Source: Lachnospiraceae bacterium (lineage in GTDB: Bacteria > Bacillota > Clostridia > Lachnospirales > Lachnospiraceae). From it: a stretch of 6,617 nt of DNA. This document shows positions 1 to 6,617 of this stretch, in pieces (position 1 is the stretch's first letter; each line of letters starts with the position of its first letter). Under the pieces are notes generated by a model. That model ran no database searches. It saw nothing but the letters and a program-made list of their open reading frames with translations, and had not been told where the DNA came from. The stretch spans positions 1 to 6,617 of the forward strand of contig CAAGFP010000078.1 in assembly GCA_900769175.1 (NCBI GenBank), in the 5' to 3' direction. The translations under genes were made by a program, and so were the position numbers.

Positions 1-7
1 CCGATCT
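1..7. other. Probable sequencing-adapter remnant at the left end
   Basis: The window opens with CCGATCT, which equals the last seven bases of the common Illumina adapter strand ending CTCTTCCGATCT. Seven bases alone would be weak evidence. However, the other end of the window carries a long match to the partner adapter in the matching orientation, so a technical origin is likely. Genomic sequence would then begin at base 8. The first gene is not affected, because its ribosome site and start codon lie downstream. Confidence 0.55.
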
Positions 8-25
8 AAATAAGGATGTAATAGA

Positions 26-958
26 ATGAATGCTGTAATTGACAAATGGGTAAAAAATCTGCTTGGAGATAAATCGGGCGAACTGTTTGAATTTATTGTC
101 GGATTAACAATCCGTATTCTGCTTACCGCATGTATTGTTCTGGTTTGCGTTCAACTGATTCGGATTCTCAAAAAACTGATAAAAAAAGGATTGGTGAAAT
201 TAAAAGTCGAAGAATCCGTTGGCTCATTTATTGCTTCATTGATTTCAATCGGTCTTTATGTTATTCTTGGGTTTATGGTTGCAACTTCTTTCGGTGTGGA
301 TGCCGCAAGCGTTGTAGCAATTCTGGGTTCTGCCGGTGTTACCTTGGGTCTTGCCTTGCAGGGGAGTTTGTCAAACTTTGCCGGCGGAATGCTTTTACAG
401 ATTTTCAGACCGTTTAAAGTAGGCGATTATATTATTGAAGACAATTACAAAAATCAGGGAGTTGTAAAAGAAATCGGGTTATTTTATACGAAACTGGAAG
501 CGGCGGGAGATAAAATCGTTATTCTTCCGAACGGACCGCTTGCAAACACCAGTCTGACCAATGCAACGCCTTCTTCCACAAGACTCCTGATTGTGAAATT
601 CCAGATTGCCTATCATTGTGACATTTTACTTGCAAAAGATATCATTCGTAAGGAAATGATGAATGAAAAGCATACATTGAATGATAAAATGTTTGAAGTC
701 ATGGTGAATGAACTTTTAGCGGACGGGGTGGAGATTGAAGGACGCTGTTATGTGCATACGCAGGATTACCGCTATGCAAAAGGAGCAATTCTGGAAAGTG
801 TGAAACTCAAATTCGATGAAGCAGGCATTGAGATTCCGTTCCCTCAGTTGACATTGCATCAGGATTCTGATATAAAAGTGAATTATGATTCTGATATAGA
901 AGAAAACGGTGATTCTGACAGAAAAGAAGAACCGGTTTCTGATAGAAAAGAAAACTGA
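26..958 (+). CDS. mscS: MscS-family small-conductance mechanosensitive ion channel
   Basis: This is a membrane channel that opens under membrane tension to release solutes after hypo-osmotic shock, and family members act as homoheptamers. It has 310 residues. Hydrophobic segments lie at about 22-45 and 67-90. They are followed by the pore helix at about 93-128, which carries the family hallmark LGLALQGSLSN near 107-117 and the RPFKVGDYI entry into the cytoplasmic beta domain at about 128-136. The beta domain (VVKEIGLFYTKL, ILPNGPLANTSLTN) and an alpha/beta C-terminal domain follow to about 277. The rest is an acidic, lysine-rich repeat tail beyond the usual end of the roughly 286-residue E. 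coli protein. The ATG at 26 is preceded by AAGGA at 12-16 with 9-nt spacing, and an in-frame TAA at 11 rules out a longer form. No terminator is seen between its stop and the tRNA promoter. Confidence 0.93.
   Translation: MNAVIDKWVKNLLGDKSGELFEFIVGLTIRILLTACIVLVCVQLIRILKKLIKKGLVKLKVEESVGSFIASLISIGLYVILGFMVATSFGVDAASVVAILGSAGVTLGLALQGSLSNFAGGMLLQIFRPFKVGDYIIEDNYKNQGVVKEIGLFYTKLEAAGDKIVILPNGPLANTSLTNATPSSTRLLIVKFQIAYHCDILLAKDIIRKEMMNEKHTLNDKMFEVMVNELLADGVEIEGRCYVHTQDYRYAKGAILESVKLKFDEAGIEIPFPQLTLHQDSDIKVNYDSDIEENGDSDRKEEPVSDRKEN
863..958 (+). repeat. Four-copy 24-bp tandem repeat encoding the channel tail
   Basis: Four consecutive 24-bp units start at 863, 887, 911 and 935. Units 1 and 2 share GATTCTGATATA, unit 3 starts GATTCTGACAGAAAAGAAGA, and unit 4 starts GTTTCTGATAGAAAAGAAAA. 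They encode eight-residue units: DSDIKVNY, DSDIEENG, DSDRKEEP and VSDRKEN plus stop. The last unit ends exactly with the TGA stop codon. The units have diverged, mainly in their second halves, so the duplication is not brand new. Confidence 0.88.
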
Positions 959-960
959 CA

Positions 961-998
961 CTTGCAAATTATTTCATAAATGAGTATAATAATGCAAG
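961..998. promoter_or_regulatory. Possible paired ARG-box-like operator over the tRNA promoter
   Basis: A 6-bp inverted repeat, CTTGCA at 961-966 and TGCAAG at 993-998, flanks the promoter. Read as 18-bp windows, 961-978 and 981-998 each match about 13 of 18 positions of the Bacillus AhrC/ArgR box as I remember it (the first in reverse orientation). They are separated by 2 bp, similar to the 2-3 bp spacing of known paired ARG boxes. The downstream protein gene is argH, which fits. AT-rich promoter DNA often resembles ARG boxes by chance, so this is a weak prediction. Confidence 0.25.
962..990 (+). promoter_or_regulatory. SigA-type promoter for tRNA-Thr (and possibly argH-asd)
   Basis: The -35 element TTGCAA is at 962-967 and a perfect -10 TATAAT at 985-990, with a 17-bp spacer between them. 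Transcription would start near 996-999, giving a leader of about 15 nt before the mature tRNA 5' end, to be removed by RNase P. The -35 begins only three bases after the channel gene's stop codon. This is the strongest promoter-like sequence I found in the window. Confidence 0.8.
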
Positions 999-1012
999 GT
1001 CGCAAAAAAAGC

Positions 1013-1085
1013 GCTGGAATAGCTCAGCAGGTAGAGCACTTCACTCGTAATGAAGGGGTCGCCAGTTCGAATCTGGTTTCCAGCT
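1013..1085 (+). tRNA. tRNA-Thr (anticodon CGT)
   Basis: A complete cloverleaf is visible. The acceptor stem pairs 1013-1019 (GCTGGAA) perfectly with 1078-1084 (TTCCAGC). The D stem is GCTC/GAGC at 1022-1025 and 1034-1037, and the anticodon stem is CTTCA/TGAAG at 1039-1043 and 1051-1055. The anticodon loop CTCGTAA has anticodon CGT at 1046-1048, which reads the threonine codon ACG. The T arm has stem GCCAG/CTGGT around loop TTCGAAT at 1066-1072. The discriminator base is T1085. No 3' CCA is encoded, so it must be added by the CCA-adding enzyme. The gene has its own promoter just upstream and a hairpin just downstream. Confidence 0.97.
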
Positions 1086-1089
1086 TTTT

Positions 1090-1120
1090 AAACCATATCC
1101 CACGAGGGTATGGTTTTATT
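1090..1120 (+). terminator. Rho-independent terminator or attenuator after tRNA-Thr
   Basis: An 11-bp stem is formed by AAACCATA plus CCC on the left (1090-1101, with T1098 bulged) and GGGTATGGTTT on the right (1106-1116), closing an ACGA loop at 1102-1105. The stem runs into TTTTATTAATAAT. The T tract is short and interrupted, so termination may be incomplete. That would let the tRNA transcript continue into argH, whose ribosome site starts only 18 nt after the last T of the tract. Confidence 0.7.
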
Positions 1121-1145
1121 AATAATTATGGATTGGAGATGAACC

Positions 1146-2525
<1,380 letters not shown>

Positions 2526-2527
2526 TT

Positions 2528-3613
2528 ATGAGTGAAAAATTGCAGGTAGGTATCCTTGGCGGTACCGGAATGGTAGGACAGAGATTTATCTCTTTACTTG
2601 AGAATCATCCCTGGTTTGAAGTAAAGGTGATTGCGGCTTCCCCCCGTTCAGCAGGAAAGACCTATGAAGAAGCAGTCGGAGACAGATGGAAAATGTCTAC
2701 TCCCATGCCCGAAGCAGTGAAAAATATAGTTGTGCTGGATGTGAATGAAGTAGAAAAAATATCATCCATGGTGGATTTCTGTTTCAGCGCAGTTGATATG
2801 ACCAAAGAAGAAATCAAAAGAATCGAAGAAGATTACGCAAAGGCTGAATGCCCGGTTGTAAGTAATAACTCCGCACACAGATGGACTCCCGATGTGCCCA
2901 TGGTCGTTCCTGAAATCAATGCAGAGCATATGAATGTCATTGAATTCCAGAAAAAGAGACTTGGAACAAAGAGAGGATTCATTGCAGTGAAACCGAATTG
3001 CTCCATTCAAAGTTATGCACCCGTATTGACTGCATGGAAAGAATTTGAACCCTATGAAGTAGTGGTTACCACTTATCAGGCAATTTCCGGTGCCGGAAAA
3101 ACATTCAAAGACTGGCCGGAGATGGAAGGAAATATTATTCCATTCATTGGCGGAGAAGAAGAAAAGAGTGAGAAAGAGCCGTTAAGAATCTGGGGTAAAA
3201 TCGAAGACGGCGTGATTGTACCTGCTGATGATGTAAAGATTACCAGCCAGTGTATTCGTGTACCGGTATTAAATGGTCATACCGCTGCATGCTTTGTTAA
3301 ATTCAAAAAGAATCCGACCAAGGAGCAGTTAATAGAAAAACTTGAATCTTTCAGCGGTGCTCCCCAGGAATTAAATCTTCCTTCTGCACCGAAGCAGTTT
3401 ATCCGTTATATGCAGGAAGATAACAGACCTCAGATTACATTGGATGTGGATTATGAAAACGGCATGGGTATTTCGGTCGGACGTATTCGCGAAGACAGTA
3501 TTTATGACTGGAAATTTGTCGGTCTGTCCCACAATACGGTCAGAGGTGCTGCCGGCGGCGCGGTATTGTGCGCTGAACTTTTGAAGGCACAGGGTTATAT
3601 TACCCGTAAATAA
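2528..3613 (+). CDS. asd: Aspartate-semialdehyde dehydrogenase, fungal/archaeal type
   Basis: This enzyme reduces aspartyl phosphate to aspartate semialdehyde with NADPH (EC 1.2.1.11), the branch point to lysine/diaminopimelate, methionine and threonine. It has 361 residues. The N-terminal Rossmann motif GILGGTGMVGQRF spans 8-20, and VSNNSAHR is at about 111-118. The active-site cysteine is Cys158 in KPNCSIQSYAP. The substrate-side motif RVPVLNGHTA at 244-253 holds Arg244 and the likely catalytic His251. The cysteine context and length resemble the archaeal/fungal subfamily rather than the E. coli form, which has GGNCTVSLM around the cysteine; this subtype call is from memory of the families. 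The ATG at 2528 follows argH by 2 bp with its ribosome site inside argH, so the two are cotranscribed and probably coupled. No good terminator follows; only a weak inverted repeat spans the stop codon. Confidence 0.95.
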   Translation: MSEKLQVGILGGTGMVGQRFISLLENHPWFEVKVIAASPRSAGKTYEEAVGDRWKMSTPMPEAVKNIVVLDVNEVEKISSMVDFCFSAVDMTKEEIKRIEEDYAKAECPVVSNNSAHRWTPDVPMVVPEINAEHMNVIEFQKKRLGTKRGFIAVKPNCSIQSYAPVLTAWKEFEPYEVVVTTYQAISGAGKTFKDWPEMEGNIIPFIGGEEEKSEKEPLRIWGKIEDGVIVPADDVKITSQCIRVPVLNGHTAACFVKFKKNPTKEQLIEKLESFSGAPQELNLPSAPKQFIRYMQEDNRPQITLDVDYENGMGISVGRIREDSIYDWKFVGLSHNTVRGAAGGAVLCAELLKAQGYITRK

Positions 3614-3632
3614 GTATCTTTCATCCGGGTAA
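3600..3632 (+). repeat. Inverted repeat across the asd stop codon
   Basis: TTACCCG at 3600-3606 and CGGGTAA at 3626-3632 are perfect 7-bp inverted arms around a 19-nt spacer that contains the asd stop codon. No T tract follows, so it is not a normal Rho-independent terminator. It could be a weak RNA hairpin protecting the 3' end, an operator, or chance. Confidence 0.35.
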
Positions 3633-3641
3633 CAATGATTC

Positions 3642-3650
3642 TGATAAAAT
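3642..3650 (+). promoter_or_regulatory. Possible extended -10 promoter for the DUF234-like gene
   Basis: TGATAAAAT fits an extended -10 (TGnTAnnnT), with one mismatch to TATAAT. No recognisable -35 lies 17 bp upstream. It sits between 7-bp arms (3635-3641 and 3651-3657, with one G-T pair). If real, it would give the downstream gene a leader of about 25-30 nt and its own transcript, separate from argH-asd. Confidence 0.3.
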
Positions 3651-3685
3651 GAATCGTATACTGTCGAAACACATCAGGGGGGCAT

Positions 3686-5056
3686 ATGATTTTATCTCGA
3701 TCTGAGGAATTAAATTTTTTGAATCGTTATTATAATCAGGCGGAAAGTGGAGTTTTAGTTCTCTACGGACCGGAAAATGTCGGACTGACTTCCCTTTGGA
3801 AAGCATTTTCCAAAGGGAAAACGACAGTATGTTTCAATGCACTTGAGTGCAGTGAAAGACAACAACGCTATTTATGGCGTAAAAGAATTCAGTCTATGGG
3901 TAAGTCTGCTTTAGACGAATACCCTCTTTATGCAGAGATTTTCGAAACAATTCTCGAAGTTCCCAAATCGGACAAGTTGATTTTAGTGATTGAAGATTTC
4001 GAGAATGCTGTCCGTTGTTCTGAAGATTTTATAAATGATTTATTTTCCTTTATCAGACAGAATAAAACCGATAATTCCGTATTTTGTCTCCTTTGTTCGC
4101 ATCATATCGGATGGGTGGAGAATCAGTTTGTTTCCCAGATTGGGAAAAATGCGTTTTCAATTTCCGGATTTTTAAAGGTTCATGAATTACATTTTCTGGA
4201 TATGCTTTGTTATTATGATTCAAAGGATACTTCCAAATGTATGGACTTTTATTCCCTGCTTGGCGGACGTCCCGGAAGCTGGGGATATTTTGATTCAAAG
4301 GATTCGCTTAAGAATAATATTATCCGTCAGTTTATTCTTCCGAACGGTCATTTTCACAGAATTGGTCTTGATGTGTTAAATACTTATCTGCGTGAGCCGG
4401 CAGTGTATTCCACCATTCTGTTTGCACTTGCGAGCGGAAAGTGTAAATTAAATGATTTATATTTACATACCGGGTTTTCCAGACCGAAAATCAGTGTTTA
4501 TTTAAAGACGATGATGAATCTGGAAATTGTAGAAAAGGTATATTCCTTCGAAACTGCCGGAGATGAGAATACAAAGAAAGGCGTGTACCGTATTACGGAT
4601 CCCCGTGTATTGTTCTGGTATCGCTTTATCTATTCAAATTGGGAAGATTTATCGATTTTATCAGCAGATGAATTCTATGATAAATGGATTGCTCCGAAGC
4701 TTTCGCAGTTTATCGGGGAACGTTATACCGGAATTGTATCGGAATATATGTGCCTTTTGAATAAAAAGAAGCTGCTTCCGATTGAATTTATCAAATATGG
4801 GGAATGGGTCGGAAAGAACGGTACGATTCATTTCGTTGCGAAAGATGCACAAAGAAATGTGATTACGGGATATTGTGTTTTTGATAAAAGTATTATGGCC
4901 TACGAGGATTACGAATGGTTTTTGTTCTGCCTCGAACAGGCTCACTTAAAACCCCGTTATTGTTATTTCTTTGCACTGGATGGTTTTGATGATAAAATGA
5001 AGCTTCTGCCGGAACAGACAGACAGGATTAAACTCATCGAAATAAAAGAACTTTAA
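3686..5056 (+). CDS. ATPase_2/DUF234-like protein with degenerate catalytic motifs
   Basis: The function is unknown. The 456-residue layout follows the archaeal-type ATPase_2 plus DUF234 family: an N-terminal P-loop domain (about 1-200), a winged helix at about 235-290 (REPAVYSTILFALASGK, SRPKISVYLKTM), then the DUF234 entry YRITDPRVLFWYRF at 301-314 and a restriction-endonuclease-like C-terminus. Key residues are missing. The P-loop position reads GPENVGLT (28-35), with Leu34 where Lys is expected. The Walker B region reads LILVIEDF (98-105), Glu-Asp instead of Asp-Glu. The C-terminal nuclease-like positions read TIHFVA (380-385) and GYCVFD (395-400), where family members commonly have EIDLVA and GECK. 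The reading frame is long and intact with neighbour-like codon use, so it is a maintained protein rather than a decaying gene. The ATG at 3686 follows a G-rich site, AGGGGGG (3676-3682), at close spacing. A scaffold or regulatory role is inference only. Confidence 0.8.
   Translation: MILSRSEELNFLNRYYNQAESGVLVLYGPENVGLTSLWKAFSKGKTTVCFNALECSERQQRYLWRKRIQSMGKSALDEYPLYAEIFETILEVPKSDKLILVIEDFENAVRCSEDFINDLFSFIRQNKTDNSVFCLLCSHHIGWVENQFVSQIGKNAFSISGFLKVHELHFLDMLCYYDSKDTSKCMDFYSLLGGRPGSWGYFDSKDSLKNNIIRQFILPNGHFHRIGLDVLNTYLREPAVYSTILFALASGKCKLNDLYLHTGFSRPKISVYLKTMMNLEIVEKVYSFETAGDENTKKGVYRITDPRVLFWYRFIYSNWEDLSILSADEFYDKWIAPKLSQFIGERYTGIVSEYMCLLNKKKLLPIEFIKYGEWVGKNGTIHFVAKDAQRNVITGYCVFDKSIMAYEDYEWFLFCLEQAHLKPRYCYFFALDGFDDKMKLLPEQTDRIKLIEIKEL
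3790..3819 (+). repeat. Perfect 13-bp inverted repeat inside the DUF234-like gene
   Basis: The arm TTCCCTTTGGAAA at 3790-3802 and its exact reverse complement at 3807-3819 surround the loop GCAT. It begins 104 nt after the start codon, just after the P-loop codons, and encodes SLWKAFSKGK within an open frame. Neither strand has a T tract after it, so it is not a standard terminator. In mRNA it would form a strong hairpin early in the coding region. Confidence 0.85.
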
Positions 5057-5113
5057 TGAAATAAAAGATTGTCAGGTAATTTAGTTAACACGAACCATAA
5101 ATATGAAAGAAAT

Positions 5114-5121
5114 AAAGGAAG
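5114..5121 (+). promoter_or_regulatory. Ribosome binding site supporting the TTG start of the topoisomerase
   Basis: AAAGGAAG contains an AGGA core ending 9 nt before the TTG at 5129. The first in-frame ATG downstream encodes residue 47, which would remove the catalytic N-terminal motif TEKPS. The in-frame sequence upstream holds no better start. This site therefore fixes the TTG as the start. Confidence 0.75.
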
Positions 5122-5128
5122 TTATTCG

Positions 5129-6592
5129 TTGGGAAAGAAATTAATTATTACAGAAAAACCCTCAGTCGCAAGAGATTTTGCAAGAGTGTTGAATGTGAGC
5201 GGTAAAAAAGACGGATATATTGAAAACGGAGAGTATGTCATTTCATGGTGTTACGGACATCTGGTTTCCATGGTATATCCGGAAGAATACGATATGAAGT
5301 ATAAAAGCTGGAAGCTTGAAGACCTTCCGTTTTTGCCAAAAGAATATAAATACGGAGTGATCAAGGAATCAAAAGACCAGTATGAAGTAATACATAAACT
5401 CCTGTACAGACAGGATATTGATACTGTCTATTGGGCAGGTGACTCCGGAAAAGAAGGTCAGACGATTGAAGAAAACATCCGTATGTATGGTGGTGTCAGG
5501 AACGGAATGACGGAGCTGCGTGTATGGATTGATTCACAGACAGATGATGAAATTAAAAGAGGAATCAAGGAAGCACGCCCGATGTCAGATTATAAACTGC
5601 TTGGGAAATCGGGAATTATGCGTTCCATTGAAGATTACAGTCTCGGAATCAATTTCTCACGTGCACTTTCCGTTAAATACGGACGTTTGATTAATGATGC
5701 AGCTGCAACGGAAAGTTATACGGCAATTGCACTCGGACGCGTCATGACCTGCGTTCTCGGAATGGTTGTAAATCGTGAACGCGAAATCAGAAATTTCGTT
5801 GAAACACCATTTTATCGTGTCGTCGGTATCTTTTCACCGCAGAAATTTCATGGAGAATGGAAAACTACAGAGAAATCAGCCTATTTCAATTCTCCGCTTT
5901 TATATAAAGAAAACGGATTTAAAAAAATCGAGTCTGCTCAAAGTCTGATTGAGCATCTTTCCGGGAAAAAAGGTGTCATTGCAAATATCGACAAGTCCAT
6001 AAGCCGAAAAAAAGCACCGTTGCTTTTTAACCTGGCCGAACTTCAGTCGGAGTGTACAAAGCGGTTTAAAATCAGCCCGAGCCAGACACTTCAGGTTGCA
6101 CAGGACCTTTATGAACATAAACTTACAACCTACCCGAGAACGGATGCGAGAGTGCTGACCAAAGCCGTATCCCGGGAAATTACCAAAAATCTGAACGGCT
6201 TAAAGCATTATAATAAAACGGCTTCGTTTGTAAATGATATTTTGGAACATAAAAAGTATGCCGGACTTGAGAAATCATTTTATACGGACGATTCAAAAGT
6301 GACGGACCATTATGCAATTATCCCTACCGGACAGACCTCGGGAATTGATAGAATGGATGCTCTCCATCAGCAGGTTTATGAGCTGATTGTAAGGCGTTTC
6401 CTTTCGATCTTTTATCCGCCTGCTGAGTATAATACCGTAAAAATTCAAATCGACATTGAAAACGAGTCGTTTTTTTCGTCGGCAAAGGTTTTGAAATCTC
6501 CCGGGTATTTAGTAATTGCAGGAATTTTGCAGGAGAAAAAAGAAGAGGAATCCGATGAGGAAACCCTTTCCAAAGAAGATTTTCTGAAGCTG
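5129..6592 (+). CDS. topB: Type IA DNA topoisomerase (topoisomerase III-like), 3' end missing
   Basis: This enzyme cuts one DNA strand through a 5'-phosphotyrosine link, passes the other strand and reseals it; topoisomerase III mainly unlinks DNA. There are 488 codons from the TTG. The N-terminus KKLIITEKPSVA carries catalytic Glu9. The Toprim acidic motif is AGDSGKEGQ at 103-111, where D-x-D-x-E is usual. SLGINFSRALS (171-181) and ALGRVMTCVLGMVVNREREI (201-220) follow. The active-site tyrosine is Tyr335 in KLTTYPRTDARVL (331-343), and TDHYAIIPT (392-400) is the family's downstream motif. Full-length members usually run to 600-700 residues or more, so the C-terminal part, including any zinc or DNA-binding tail, is missing. 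The frame stays open to base 6617, but the last 25 bases are adapter and add a false RSEEHTSE. Type IA identity is certain; the topB assignment rather than topA or a mobile-element variant is likely but not proven. Confidence 0.88.
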
Positions 6593-6617
6593 AGATCGGA
6601 AGAGCACACGTCTGAAC
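6593..6617. other. Illumina TruSeq adapter contamination at the right end
   Basis: All 25 terminal bases match the start of the Illumina TruSeq read-through adapter, which opens AGATCGGAAGAGC and continues CACACGTCTGAAC. A match of this length is not chance. The sequence is technical, not genomic, and it falsely extends the topoisomerase frame by eight codons. Confidence 0.97.

Noticed and set aside
3600..3632. Rho-independent terminator after asd
   Set aside because: The arms are only 7 bp, the spacer is 19 nt, and no T tract follows; kept only as an inverted repeat.
3637..3646. GATTCTGATA shared with the mscS tail repeat, suggesting a dispersed repeat
   Set aside because: Ten bases of AT-rich sequence with no further similarity; most likely coincidence.
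4661..4945. Minus-strand open frame within the DUF234-like gene
   Set aside because: It lies wholly inside a well-supported + strand gene, has no recognisable domain and no supporting start signals. The other minus-strand frames at 716-967, 1844-2212, 2762-3010, 3621-3806, 4053-4298 and 5900-6118 were rejected for the same kind of reason.
5069..5074. TTGTCA as a -35 element for the topoisomerase gene
   Set aside because: No acceptable -10 lies 16-18 bp downstream; the candidates there match TATAAT at only about half the positions.
5091..5105. CGAACCATAAATATG as a Gram-positive LexA (SOS) box before the topoisomerase gene
   Set aside because: Only the left half (CGAAC) fits; the required GTTCG-like right half is absent.
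5103..5144. A 13-codon ATG frame overlapping the topoisomerase start, as a leader peptide
   Set aside because: It has no ribosome binding site of its own and no special codon content, and its span covers the ribosome site of the topoisomerase. It is best explained by chance.

Overview
The window is a gene-dense, single-strand segment of an AT-rich low-GC Gram-positive genome. A Lachnospiraceae-like clostridium is the best guess, based on protein style, strong AGGAGG-type ribosome sites, a TTG start and a fungal/archaeal-type Asd in a bacterium; no species can be named. All genes read on the + strand and every intergenic gap is short. Both ends look like sequencing-adapter remnants. Bases 6593-6617 match the Illumina TruSeq read-through adapter, and bases 1-7 match the 3' end of the opposite adapter, so genuine genomic sequence probably runs from 8 to 6592.

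Layout: (i) 26-958, a complete MscS-type mechanosensitive channel whose acidic C-terminal tail is a 24-bp tandem repeat ending exactly at the stop codon. (ii) 959-1145, a strong SigA-type promoter (TTGCAA-17-TATAAT), a tRNA-Thr with anticodon CGT and no encoded CCA, and a hairpin terminator or attenuator. (iii) 1146-3613, argH (argininosuccinate lyase, last step of arginine synthesis) and asd (aspartate-semialdehyde dehydrogenase, the branch step to lysine, methionine and threonine). These are 2 bp apart, and the asd ribosome site lies inside the last argH codons. (iv) 3686-5056, an ATPase_2/DUF234-like protein whose nucleotide-binding and nuclease-like motifs both look degenerate. (v) 5129 to the end, a type IA topoisomerase (topoisomerase III-like) starting at TTG, with an unusual Toprim motif and cut off by the adapter.

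The metabolic pair forms one translational unit. No clear promoter sits between the tRNA hairpin and argH, so argH-asd may depend on read-through from the tRNA promoter, which itself overlaps sequences resembling paired ARG boxes. The channel, the DUF234 protein and the topoisomerase are not obviously connected to amino-acid synthesis. The points most worth a second look are the doubly degenerate DUF234 protein, the adapter ends, the channel tail repeat, the Toprim variant and the promoter/tRNA/argH arrangement.
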